A stretch of DNA of 64,000 nt from Pseudocercospora fijiensis CIRAD86 (Eukaryota; Ascomycota; Dothideomycetes; Mycosphaerellales; Mycosphaerellaceae), in NCBI RefSeq assembly GCF_000340215.1, contig NW_006921536.1:198886-262885 (forward strand), given 5' to 3'. Position 1 is the first letter of the stretch. Each line of letters begins with the position of its first letter. The notes below the pieces were generated by a model. The model made no database searches. It saw nothing but the letters and a program-made list of their open reading frames with translations, and was not told where the DNA came from. Below, in pieces: positions 9,943-19,930 of this stretch. The position numbers were made by a program, and so were the translations under genes.

Positions 9943-12278
9943 ATGACCGCCACCAAGGCCGCCGCTCCTCTGTCTGTCCTTCCGTCTCATAAATTCGAGA
10001 TGGAGGATCGCAAGCGGTCGCTGGCTGTCGACGCCGAGGATGTTGCTCCCAGTCGGAAGCGGGTCAAGGACGAGAATGGCGCAACCATGCGCATGTCTGA
10101 TGAAAAGGAGAAAGAGGTTGAAGTATGTACAATCGAGGTCCATGTCACTATTGGACGTGTGCGTGTGCTGTGATGCTGACTTATGTGCCCAGGACTACCA
10201 AAAGGATGCCATCATGCGCCAGATGAAGGAGTACAAGCGCCAGAAGAAAGACGCCGATGAGCGCCTGGCCGAACTCCAGCAACGCTCGAAGTACCACGAT
10301 GAGCACCTGCGCGCAATCGATGGCTGGTTCGCCCAGCTCCTCGATGAAGTCCGCGTCCTCGCCTTAGAAACCCTCCCGACTCCTCCACCTAGCGCTACTT
10401 CCTCGACCGGTATGACAAGCCCTGCACATCACGTGAAGATAATCCATACTGAGAATGTGACTAGGACAAGAGCTGTACAACTCGGCATTGTTATTTGAGG
10501 ACAGCCCGACATTCTCTGAACATCTCAAAGCCAGAACCGATAGCATCAAGTCCGCCATATCAGATCTCTTTGGCCGCATCCCCTTAGCCTCACCTGAAGC
10601 TGAAGTCCTGAGGAAGCAGCTCAATGAGTTGCTTGCTAAGGAGAAGGAGCATGCTGCCGAGCTCAGGAGGACTATTGATGAGAAGGACTCCCTTTATCAG
10701 CGTCTTGAACAGGCTATGGAGCGTTACATGCTCGCTGAAAGAAAGCTTGACAGGGCGAAGAGCTTACAGGTCTTGAAGTTGGAGAAGCAAGCCACGCTGG
10801 GCGGAAATGCTGATGCCGTGTCTCCAACCACTTCCAAAGCTGCTGCGACCCCCAAGCGCGAGCACCCCGAGACTAATGGGGAACTTGAAAATGGCGTTGC
10901 TACCGCTGAGGCCGAGACCCAACGTAGAGAGGCTTTGGCAGCTGCAGAACAGCAGAAAGCACAGCTTGAGGAGATCGAAGTCGAAAACGAGAGATTGACC
11001 AATGAGCTGAGCGCCGCCAGGACCAAACTTGCTAGCCTTTCGGATGACGACTATGCTGAGACCTCGCTGTTCAAGACGCTGAAATCTCAGCATGAGAATG
11101 TGATCAAGCGCATCAATGATCTGGAGGCGACTAATATGCAGCTGCGGGAGGAGACGCAGAAATTTGCTGCGGAACGCACCTCATACCGCTCCTTGTTGGA
11201 CGAGGAGAGCCGCCAGCAGACAAGTGAGACTGAATCCGCAAATGCGCGCGCAGAGACCGACCTTGCACGTATTAGACACACTCGAGATCAGCTGCAGTCT
11301 GATCTAGCAATACTGAAGTCGAGTGAGGAGAGCACGCGAGTCTCGGCGGCACAAGCGAAAGAGCTTGCGGAAGCTCGAGAAATGAGAATTGCAGCTCTAG
11401 AATCACAGGTCCAGCGACTTGAGCTGCAATTGGGAGAATCCGATGCCACTGCGATGGACGTGGATGAGATGGACGTTGATGCATTAAAGGCGAAATTACG
11501 GACTCTCGAAAGCCAATACTCACTACTCAGCAACGAATTGCCCTCCATGGAGTCAGCCTGGAAGAAAACACAAGCTCTTGCCTCCAAGAAGATTGAGGAG
11601 ATTTCAGGCTGGGAAGAGACTATTGGTCGCTTGAACGCCGAGAAGGCGAAGGCTGATCAGAAGTACTTCGCTGCGATGAAAGCGAAGGACATGCGTGAGA
11701 ACGAGTTGCGAACGCTCAAGTCGCAAAATGCGCGCTCGGGCGAGATCGTGACGCAGCTGAAAGACGCCGAAGCAAAGACCAAAGAACTTTGTGCGAATCA
11801 CGAACGCCAGCTTGCGGACGCGAAGGAAGCTTTGGCCAAGATTGAGCACCAATACCGGATCAACGAGCAGAAGCTGAAGGAATCCACTCTTTCCGCCGAA
11901 GGACTTAAGAAGTCCGTCGAGGAGCTCAAATCACTGATCAGCACCAAGGACAAGGACAACTTGGCCACGGCAAAGGCGAAGCGACAAGCCGAAGAGGATC
12001 TTGCACGTTGCAAGACGAAGCTGGAGGACTCGAAGAAGCAGTACGACACTCTTAAGAAAAGCAAGACTGCCATTTCGCAGACGAGCGCAGACGACTGGCG
12101 AAGAGTCGCGATTTGTCCTGTCTGCAACAACAACCTGCGCAACACAGTCCTCAAGCTTTGCGGCCACGTATTCTGCGACGGATGCATCAAGGAGCTCATT
12201 TCTAATCGCAATCGAAAGTGCCCAAGCTGTAGCAAAGGCTTTGGCTCAAACGATCACATGCATATTACGTTGACATGA
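9943..12278 (+). CDS. BRE1: E3 ubiquitin-protein ligase Bre1
   Basis: Ubiquitinates histone H2B together with Rad6, a mark needed for H3K4/K79 methylation during elongation. Three exons: 9943-10122, 10193-10409 and 10465-12278, with introns GTATGT...CCCAG and GTATGA...CTAG; phases join cleanly to 736 residues. The N-terminal MEDRKR motif is typical of fungal Bre1 and an alternative ATG at 10000 starts exactly there. Then come the block DYQKDAIMRQMKEYKRQKK, long coiled coils to about residue 670, and a C-terminal RING C3HC4 finger at about 683-721 (CPVCNNN, CGHVFCDGCI, CPSC) that binds the E2. Length is normal for the family. Confidence 0.95.
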
Positions 12279-12938
12279 GCAAGGTTTGAGGGCCAGGGCT
12301 GGCCATGGAGATCTCATAGATGTTCACTGGCTGCACTCAGCACCCATCGAGGACCACCACTCGTTCGACGCGAAGGCAAATCTTGGATTCCTACGACGAG
12401 ATACCCCTCTTGGAATCAGCGCGAACAGCATAGCGCCGAGATGCGCGGAAGTAGGTGGAATGCTGCCATACCGAGCAGCAAGTCTGGGGTGGCAGAAGCA
12501 GTGTCTTTCTTTCGGCTGGAGCATGAATTCAGGCACGCCGAGGTGTAGAACTAGTCGGTAGCAAGTTGCGTAATGGTCAGAACTGGCTTTTCAATGAACG
12601 AGGAGAAGGAGGATGATAATGAAACCAGAAAATGAAGAACCACCCAACACTCTCCTCATTCTCCTCACAGCCCTCTTCACCACCAGTTAAAATTTGACAA
12701 TTCTTGCCTTGCCTTCCCGGTTGCCTTGCCTTCCCGGTTGCCTTGCCTTCCACATCGCAAACAGGGCGTATTATCCATAATTTTTGTGAAGTTTTGAATT
12801 CCATCCATCTCAATAGAATGATACCAGAAGTCAAGAAAAGAGCAGGGCAGGCAGGGAATATTTCAGCACCACTAGTACTACAACTAATAAAACAATAGCG
12901 AACGCCACACACATAAATCCACTGACATCTATCTTACA
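12279..12938. other. Intergenic stretch between converging genes
   Basis: It holds the 3' flanks of BRE1 and of the C2H2 gene. It contains a short tandem repeat (12704-12751). ORFs at 12577-12912 and elsewhere lack motifs and are judged chance. Confidence 0.5.
12704..12751 (+). repeat. 17-bp tandem repeat, 2.8 copies
   Basis: The unit TTGCCTTGCCTTCCCGG occurs perfectly at 12704-12720 and 12721-12737, and as a 14-base partial copy at 12738-12751. It lies in the 3' intergenic region. Confidence 0.95.
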
Positions 12939-13217
12939 TCATCTGAACTCCTCCCCCCATCCGAACGACCGTGGCGTTCGAGTCATTTCGTTCAGACGCC
13001 GACGTCTTTCTTTCCTTTCCTCGATCTTGCTCTTGCTCTTGCTCGGAGTCTCTTTTCCAACAGAATTCTTCTGTGGATTAACGATCGCTTTCTCCGTCTC
13101 TGTCACCGGAGGATTGTCATGTGTCGATACACTCTCCTCTTTCTCATGCCGTAACGCCGAGGTCATTCCTCTTGGCAATCGACGTCTTTGCTTTCTTTTT
13201 CTCTCCGCAACACCATC
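12939..13217 (-). pseudogene. In-frame extension of the C2H2 gene beyond a TAG
   Basis: Immediately after the TAG at 13218-13220 the same reading frame stays open for 91 more codons, to a stop at 12939. The extension is strongly basic and charged (AERKRKQRRRLPRG; IEERKERRRRLNEMTR) and ends FGWGEEFR, which looks like a genuine nuclear-protein tail. It has no ATG until codon 18. Either the TAG is spliced out or read through, or the stop is a recent mutation and this is its now untranslated tail. No consensus donor is visible; a weak GTGGAT...CCATAG pair would give an intron of only 36 nt. Confidence 0.45.
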
Positions 13218-15128
13218 CTATGGCTCAGCATTCTTAGGAGCATCAGCATCCACGATCGATTTCTGTTCCTCGTTCTCGACGCCGCCAGGACCCGAGGCAG
13301 GACGTTTTCGAGGCTTCGTCACGGTGGGAGCATTACGTGCTGGATCCGGCGATCTGTTCTCTGAAGCTGTAAGATTCGGCGGAAAGTTGGTATCGAACTG
13401 CATCGCCAACAATATTCTTGCAGCCTCCTCCATCTGAGCAGCGTCATCATCTGGTAACTTGAACCCCATAGTCGGAGAATCCTTCGGGTCCGAAAGCGTA
13501 GTAGAGCGTTCACGATGCCGCGAAAGATCAGGATCGAACGGAGTCGTCGATGCTGTCGTCCTTCCATGCTCGAATTCATCCTCACGATCCGGGTGTTGAC
13601 TTCTTTGATGTCGGTTCAACGTGCTGTTACTCGAGAAGTCACTTCCACAGAATTTACAGACCACTCTGTCATTTGTTGTGGTTGGCAATGTGAAGCTTTC
13701 GAGACTGCTTTGCGATTGTCCGGGGTGAATATTCCTGTTATGGCGGCGTAGACCGTTCTTGTCTGCGTATTTATTTCCGCAGATCGAGCACTGGAATCCT
13801 GGATGTGAGCTGGAAAGACTTTGCTTCGGAGTAGCTCTGCCGTGCTGTTCCTGAAGCTCGGCCCTCAATTTTATCGAAGGCTGAGTAGCGCGAGCGCTTC
13901 GACGACTCGTTTGGGAGTCACGGACTGATGATTCTTTGTTGACATCGTCATTCATCGCGTGTTCCGGTACCAGTCGCTTGTGAGTGCCAAGATGGTCCGC
14001 ATTAAGAGTTGCAGACTGTTCGGTATCGAGTGTCAGGCTACTAAAGGACAAAGTCACGCTGCCACCCGAGTGCGTGACGGGCTCCGACGGACTAGGATCG
14101 CTAGTATCGTCTTGCGCGCCGCGTACGTTCGACAGTGTTATGTTCTGGTCCAAGGTATCCACCTTCGTTGATGCTGCTCTCAAAGCCTCCCACCGGGCAA
14201 GATGTTGCTGCTCTTTAGGACCGCAAGGATTAGGAAGACCATTTCTGTTCTTCACTGAAGCTGGCAAACGCAAGAATTTATCTTCTATCAGTTCTGGCAG
14301 CTCATATCCTTTCGACAGCCCAAAGGCATTATCATCGGTGTCAGTACGCCTTCCCAAGAATCTTCTCCTCGAAGGCGTGCGATGTTGCGGGCGGGTGTAA
14401 GTCGAGGTTGGCGAACGTGGCTCCTCTATAGCTCCTGTCGACCGAAGCTGTAAACGAGAATCCACGAGACTGTCATCTTGGAACAAAGCTTGAAGGGATT
14501 CAGGACGACCAACCAAGCGTGGACCCACTGCATCTGAAGTCCATGCGAGCGCCTCACGCGGAATGTCGTGCGCCTCGCCAGGTTGAGATTCTCTATGTCG
14601 AGGGTGAAGGATCATTGACAGTGCTACATCATTGTCGATGCGTTTCGTCGATTTGCTGAGGCTCTCGTTCGGGATATCTGCGTAAGCGGAATTCATGTCC
14701 AGCACCGCATCTCTCCTCTGGGCGACACGATAATCCGTCTTAGCCTCAGGAGAAAGATGTTGAAGTGTGCGTGTTTGCTCGTCCTCGGGTAGTGGTCCAT
14801 CTTTGAGGGCCTGAGCTTGAAGCATTTGTCCCATTCTGGCCTGCTTCGGATCGTCTTGTGCCAGCCTGGCCTCCCGGCGTGCCCGAGCCGCCGCGTCAAT
14901 GTTAGTCTGAATATCCTTGAAAGGTGCTGCGTTGCGGAGCTTGTTCAAAGGTTGCTTGGCGTCTATTACTTGATTAAACAGGCGGTCCACCCGTTCAGCA
15001 TCCTTCCAATTGGGCTCGATGTATTCGCGCTCCATGGTTATTGCTGTCCCCGATCTGTAATTGTGCGAGGTTTTTGAGAGATCGTGTGCGAAACCTGATC
15101 GCGACCTGTGGGCAAAGTGCAGGTCCAT
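13218..15128 (-). CDS. C2H2 zinc-finger protein
   Basis: 636 residues from ATG 15128; a second ATG at 15035 (MEREYIEPNWKDAERVDRLF) may be the true start, because the first 31 residues are not obviously conserved-like. Residues 32-150 form an Ala/Arg/Gln-rich helical region, the middle is disordered, and two C2H2 fingers stand at about 455-515: CSICGNKYADKNGLRRHNRN with IH, and CKFCGSDFSSNSTLNRHQRS with QH. A basic KPRKRP cluster near the C-terminus may act in nuclear import. It is probably a DNA-binding regulator, but the target and family are not recognised. The frame continues beyond the terminal TAG (see 12939-13217). Confidence 0.82.
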   Translation of the reverse strand: MDLHFAHRSRSGFAHDLSKTSHNYRSGTAITMEREYIEPNWKDAERVDRLFNQVIDAKQPLNKLRNAAPFKDIQTNIDAAARARREARLAQDDPKQARMGQMLQAQALKDGPLPEDEQTRTLQHLSPEAKTDYRVAQRRDAVLDMNSAYADIPNESLSKSTKRIDNDVALSMILHPRHRESQPGEAHDIPREALAWTSDAVGPRLVGRPESLQALFQDDSLVDSRLQLRSTGAIEEPRSPTSTYTRPQHRTPSRRRFLGRRTDTDDNAFGLSKGYELPELIEDKFLRLPASVKNRNGLPNPCGPKEQQHLARWEALRAASTKVDTLDQNITLSNVRGAQDDTSDPSPSEPVTHSGGSVTLSFSSLTLDTEQSATLNADHLGTHKRLVPEHAMNDDVNKESSVRDSQTSRRSARATQPSIKLRAELQEQHGRATPKQSLSSSHPGFQCSICGNKYADKNGLRRHNRNIHPGQSQSSLESFTLPTTTNDRVVCKFCGSDFSSNSTLNRHQRSQHPDREDEFEHGRTTASTTPFDPDLSRHRERSTTLSDPKDSPTMGFKLPDDDAAQMEEAARILLAMQFDTNFPPNLTASENRSPDPARNAPTVTKPRKRPASGPGGVENEEQKSIVDADAPKNAEP

Positions 15129-16549
15129 CTTCTGTGTTGAAGCGATTCTGTTGATCCCGAAATTGCAGATTAAGCAATGGCTTGAGATATCCCGGCTCCC
15201 TTGCTAAGATGGATGGTATTCGAACGCGAATGTATTGCTAGCGATGTTGAAGCATGAAATGGGCGGTTGGAAAGTTATTCTCAGAGTGCGAGAAGAATAT
15301 ATGAGAGAAAAAGTTGACGGGTCGTGAGGACTTCGGAAAGTATCGTATTGGACGCGGCAGAAGGCAGGCGGGTCCTGGAGCGCAGGAGGAGCGGTCGATA
15401 TGCGATTACTAGATCAATTTTTGCAGTCTCTGGAACATGAGTGAATCTGAGGACGCTACTAGTCTCGTTTCGTCAACTCTGCCCCAGCGGCTTCGAGCAG
15501 GTGAAGGTGGAGATGAGCCAGTCTTCGCGTTCAAGTCCTCAATCAGGCTGTGGAGAAGCAGTACGCTCGGTTGACCACAGCCGAACAAGCTACATAGGAC
15601 GGAAGTCTATGCACAGGCTGGAGGATATGGTAGCACGAGGAGTAACGCTTTTCCTGATGGAACAACCCACGTACCGCTGCAAGGCTATGCAACCGTCGCA
15701 TGCGGCAGCTAGCCATGAAATGCCGCCATATCACTTCCAGGTTCGAGGAGACGCAGCACTTCTTGTCTGCTCCCAGGGTAGCACTTTCGCGCGCCCGCGC
15801 CCGCGAACGTGGCACTCGACTAATTGCAGGCACCACGTGGACACCCTGACGATCTCTGACAGCGAGTTTAGCAGTGCGAAAGTCTCATGGAGCCGCGTCG
15901 AAGAACACGTGAAGATAAGAATATGGTGGGTCTTCTAATCGTAGTCCCAATTCGTGCTGCGGTGTTGCAGATTCTGCTAAGAAGCAAGAGTTTGGCCAAT
16001 GAATTCGGACATCTAGGTTCTCCCGTAAGCAATATTATTGAACATTGAAATTGCATGATGAATGCTCCTTCTATCACCGCTCGCACGTATTGATAGTTAG
16101 CCTGGCCGTCCTCATGGCTCTGAGCTGCACGTTGGCCTTGGTCAGATCCGCTGTCTTATCAGCAGAGGTTGAAATGGTGTTGGGTAGACTGGTGGCCATC
16201 TGGGCTGACCAAATTCACCTTTCTTGTTCACCTACGAAGCTGCGGCAATAGGAAGACATTGTTGCGTGAGTGTTCGCGCCGTATCATTCTCCTTCGACGG
16301 GAATTTTGGTCATGACGCAGCAGAGCTTGGGAGCTGAAGTCAGGACGGCGAAGAGCTCGAAGTCGTGAAGTCTTGGCACTCAATCCCTGAACGCCTTCGC
16401 GCGATCGCGTGCCAGATTTCCAGCACAAGAAGGGAAGGGGCATTCGGGGGCCTATCGCCAACTTGCATTGATGCGCTAGCGACTGTTCACTTCGACACAT
16501 TATTCTCTTGCAATTGCATGATCCGAGCGACGACGATACGACTTCCAGC
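15129..16549. other. Intergenic stretch with a possible broken or multi-exon small gene
   Basis: At about 15437 an ATG opens a plausible protein start (MSESEDATSLVSSTLPQRL) that closes after 43 codons. A coding-like stretch in another frame (AVEKQYARLTTAEQA) overlaps its end, then others follow (near 15600-15830). I could not join them with consensus introns, so this is either a small multi-exon gene or a frameshifted relic. The rest is promoter-like sequence for the p24 gene at 16550. Confidence 0.35.
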
Positions 16550-17357
16550 ATGATCTCCTTCGCACCCGCTGTAGCCCTGCTTGGGCTTCTGACAGCTTTC
16601 ACATCGGCCACCGCGCTCACGTACAGGCTTACGCCCAACGAGAAGGAATGTTTCTACACGCATGTCGGCCAGCAGAATGCTAAGGTTGCATTCTACTTCG
16701 CGGTGCAGAGTGGTGGTGAATTCGACAGTATGCGAAGCCAATACCGACAAGAGTCAGCATTGAAATGCTAATCCCTGCTATAGTCGACTATACGGTTTAC
16801 GGCCCCGACAAAGAGCCAGGACGTGAGCGAGTGATTCTTGATGGACAGAAGGAGAGACAAGGCGACTATGTCTTCACGGCGACTGAGACTGGAGAATATC
16901 GCTTCTGCTTCGACAACTCGATATCAACCTTCTCCGACAAACTTGTAGACTTTGAGATTGCTGTAGGCAGAGGACTTGCGACAGGATACGTTCTAGTACT
17001 GATAGTCGTCCCAGGTCGAGAATGAGAAACGAGCGAACCTCCCACAAAAAGCCGGCGCAACCCCAGAGCAACTCAGCGGAGTCGAAGAGACGATCCTCAA
17101 GCTTTCAGGACAGGTGTCTACCTTGACCAGACAGCAAAAGTACTTCAGGACACGAGAGAACAGGAATTTCAGCACTGTGAGAAGCACGGAGAAGAGAATC
17201 TTCAACATGGGCATGATTGAGACGGCACTTATGGTTGCGATGGCAGGACTTCAGGTCTTTGTGGTCAAGATGTTCTTCACAGGCGGCCGAAAGGGTAAGC
17301 TACATGCAAAACGACTGTCAAGATTATATGCTGACCTGCCATGTAGCCTACGTATAG
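16550..17357 (+). CDS. p24 family cargo receptor (emp24/gp25L, Erp-like)
   Basis: Type I membrane protein cycling in COPII/COPI vesicles between ER and Golgi. Four exons: 16550-16727, 16784-16962, 17015-17294 and 17347-17357; introns of 52-56 nt with GTATGC/GTAGGC/GTAAGC donors, together 215 residues. The signal peptide covers residues 1-22 (MISFAPAVALLGLLTAFTSA). A GOLD domain with two Cys follows (NEKECFYTHVG; YRFCFDNSISTFSDK), then a coiled-coil neck, a membrane segment near 183-205 (MIETALMVAMAGLQVFVVKM) and the short tail GGRKAYV. The last exon encodes only four codons including the stop, and recreates the usual p24 C-terminus, which supports the splice model. Confidence 0.93.
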
Positions 17358-17467
17358 ATCTATGCGCTGGCCGCTGCAACATAGACACAACCCAAATGAT
17401 ACATGCTCTCCAGGATATACAGTACCGAAAACGCTTCTCTGTCGATGTCATCTTTCATGCCCCCTCC

Positions 17468-17959
17468 TCAGCCGACCTTGACTCCCTCTTCTATCACCAT
17501 ATACTCATCTCCGACCATCATCTTCATCTCTTCCTCAACCATAAAATTCTCATGATCTGGCGTAAGCGCCTTCGAAGCAGGATCATACATGAACCTGGCA
17601 AAGTCCTTGTAGTCTTTGAACACGAACGTACATATCGCATCGTAGTCCAACATCCCCGCCGACTTCCCATGCAACATATCCTGGATGATGGTGCGGTCCC
17701 TCTTCAGGCAATAAGTCTAAGCCATTCTCAGCCCAGATCTTTCTCCTGTACAGTGATAGTGATATCAGTGGCTCCCTACAAGACTGTATGTGATCACGTT
17801 GTGCTTTTGCAAGACCGGCGCGGCCATTTGAGCATGTTTGTGATTGTAATGCTCCATGAAGTCCTCGTCGCTCATTCCTGGTTTCTTTTTGACCAGGATT
17901 GTAGCCTTGACGACTTTTCGAAAACCTGTCGTGTTTGGATACCCTGCTTCAAGTACCAT
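17468..17959 (-). CDS. EthD-domain protein
   Basis: Two exons, 17959-17780 and 17701-17468, joined by a 78-nt intron (GTAGGG...GAAG) in phase 0, give 137 residues. The pattern KATILVKKKPGMSDEDFMEHYNHKHA is the typical start of the EthD dimeric alpha-beta barrel (x-R/K-K-P-G-hydrophobic-S-x-E-x-F-x-x-H-Y-x-x-x-H). The second half (DAICTFVFKDYKDFARFMYD; FMVEEEMKMMVGDEY) matches the family's second strand-helix unit. Members of this superfamily include dehydratases of polyketide pigment pathways and proteins of unknown function; no cluster is visible here, so no substrate is proposed. Convergent with the p24 gene, 110 bp apart. Confidence 0.85.
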
Positions 17960-18523
17960 TTCGACGACTTATGCTCACAGGTGGCAAGCCAAGATGACCG
18001 TGGTCGATGTTATTATTATAAGGCTCAAGATACTGCCGAGAGAAGTTGAAAGTTTGCCCAGGATGTGGAGTACGCCTGCGGCCAGGCATCTCGATTTGCT
18101 GCCGTAACAAAGGATGTGCAACTGTAAACTACGAATGTGATGCTCCTTTGATGCTCACGGGAGAGTGTATATCAGCTGCTGACAAGAACGAGACGATAGA
18201 TAGCACAGTAGTTACACAGCTCAATACGAGGGCAGACTTGAGTCTATTGGCGCCGTCGAACCGGTACCAAGATATTAGCCTTCTGGAGGAACCAGTGGCT
18301 TGAGGGCTGTGCTTCGAGATGCGCGTCGCCGCGTCCTCCCTCCTACGACTTCATCTTTGACATCTACATGGGCTGCTAATATCATTGATAGTGCCCCCCC
18401 CCCCCTCCCCCCGCGCCTGATCTCCCCTCTCATCATTTCCGCGCGATGGACTAAGTTTTGACACCTATCTAGCCGTAAACGCAAAATTGGAGGGACCCAG
18501 CACCTCCTTTTGCCGAAGAAGAA
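17960..18523. other. Intergenic stretch with poly-C tract
   Basis: A C12-T-C6 run lies at 18394-18412. A plus-strand ORF at 18046-18303 has some Cys pairs but lacks an ATG. The final ~100 bases should be the leader of the GT90 gene. Confidence 0.45.
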
Positions 18524-19930
18524 ATGCAGTCTTGTCTTTCTTCACTACCTATGTCTCGATGGGGACGCCTAGGTCTTCTCGTCGGTATCGTATGCTCGGC
18601 CTTCTTGATCTTGACCTTCTGGTACGCGGCGAACTCAGATCAGGATAATATTCCGCCTCTCTTGACCCAGATGATTCCAGCTGGCCATGCGACCTGCCAG
18701 AGCGCAACAGTTTTCCAATGTTCTAGCTGCCTTGAGCAGCACTATTCTTCTGTCAATGATACCGGTGCCGAGCTTTGGACCTATGAGTACGCCCGCGACG
18801 GCCAGAACGAAGGGTTGAGTGAAGCGCAATGCAACGTCGCTTTTCCTGGACTCTTCGAAGACATCAACCTAGCCACGAAACATTGGACTTCAAATGGCAA
18901 GATCAGCACGCAAAGGCTAGACCGCGTTCATCTCGAAAATGGTATGACGCGCGCAATGATCTTCGAGGGGAATCTGTACGTGGTACAGACGAGATCCAAA
19001 GCAGAGGACCACCGTCGCAAGACTATTGCAACTCTGAACTCGATACATCGAGCACTATCCGCGGCGCCGGATCGTCGAAGCATGCCGAATATCGACTTCA
19101 TCTTCTCCATCGAGGATAAGGCGACAGATGTGACAGGCAGCAAGACTCTGCCACTTTGGGTCCTTGCTCGCAAGGCTTCTGAGCAGTCGTACTTCCTCTT
19201 TCCCGACTTTGGCTATTGGGCTTGGGACAATATGATCGGCAAGATGAACAACGAGATTGGGCCTTACGATGAAGTCGTCGACAAAGCCTTGGCCCGTGAG
19301 CGTGATATCACCTTCCGCGACAAGGTTCCTGAGCTTGTTTGGCGCGGAAAACTTTCTTTCGCGCCCAAGTTAAGGAGAGCGCTTCTTGACGCTGCGAGGC
19401 GAAAGCCATGGAACAATGTCAAGGAGCTGAACTGGATGGTCAAAGACAACTACCTGGCTCTGGATGAACACTGTAAATACCAGTTCATTGCTCACGTCGA
19501 AGGCCGATCTTATTCCGCGTCGTTAAAGTACCGACAAGCATGTCGCTCGGTAATAGTTGCGCACAAACTGCAGTACATTCAGCACCACCATTATCTGCTC
19601 AATCCATCTGGACCACTGCAGAATTACGTCGAAGTCGAACGAGACTTCTCGGATCTAGACGAGAAGATGAACGCATTGCTCGCGGATCCAGCCCGCGCGC
19701 AGACAATCGCCGACAACAGCGTTCGAACATTCCGAGAGCGGTATTTAACTCCCGCCGCAGAGGCTTGCTATTGGAGAGCGCTTTGGCGAGGCTACGGGCA
19801 GGTTTCTGAGGAGGCCAGACTCTTCCATCACACTCGAGCGGACAACAAAGTCAAGCGAGGCCTTCGATTCGAGACCTTCATGCTTCTTTCGAGCGACGAA
19901 ATGATGGACTACAAGAGCAGCGAAGGGTGA
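18524..19930 (+). CDS. CAP10/GT90-family glycosyltransferase
   Basis: 468 residues in one exon. Type II topology: short cytosolic tail, membrane anchor at about residues 15-36 (LGLLVGIVCSAFLILTFWYA), then a lumenal domain. The C-terminal half has the CAP10 pattern: FPDFGYWAWDNMIG, VPELVWRGKLSFAPKLRRAL, then YQFIAHVEGRSYSASLKYR (the conserved K/Y-x-x-G-x-S-x-R-x-K block) and a terminal DNSVRTFRERYLTPAAEACY. In Cryptococcus CAP10 is required for capsule, and plant and animal relatives are O-xylosyl or O-glucosyl transferases. The fungal acceptor is unknown. Length and motif order fit a complete Golgi enzyme. Confidence 0.9.
   Translation: MQSCLSSLPMSRWGRLGLLVGIVCSAFLILTFWYAANSDQDNIPPLLTQMIPAGHATCQSATVFQCSSCLEQHYSSVNDTGAELWTYEYARDGQNEGLSEAQCNVAFPGLFEDINLATKHWTSNGKISTQRLDRVHLENGMTRAMIFEGNLYVVQTRSKAEDHRRKTIATLNSIHRALSAAPDRRSMPNIDFIFSIEDKATDVTGSKTLPLWVLARKASEQSYFLFPDFGYWAWDNMIGKMNNEIGPYDEVVDKALARERDITFRDKVPELVWRGKLSFAPKLRRALLDAARRKPWNNVKELNWMVKDNYLALDEHCKYQFIAHVEGRSYSASLKYRQACRSVIVAHKLQYIQHHHYLLNPSGPLQNYVEVERDFSDLDEKMNALLADPARAQTIADNSVRTFRERYLTPAAEACYWRALWRGYGQVSEEARLFHHTRADNKVKRGLRFETFMLLSSDEMMDYKSSEG

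Noticed and set aside
18046..18303. ORF with CPGC and CC..C pattern resembling a zinc ribbon
   Set aside because: No ATG start; cysteines are not in a known spacing and no neighbouring exon fits.
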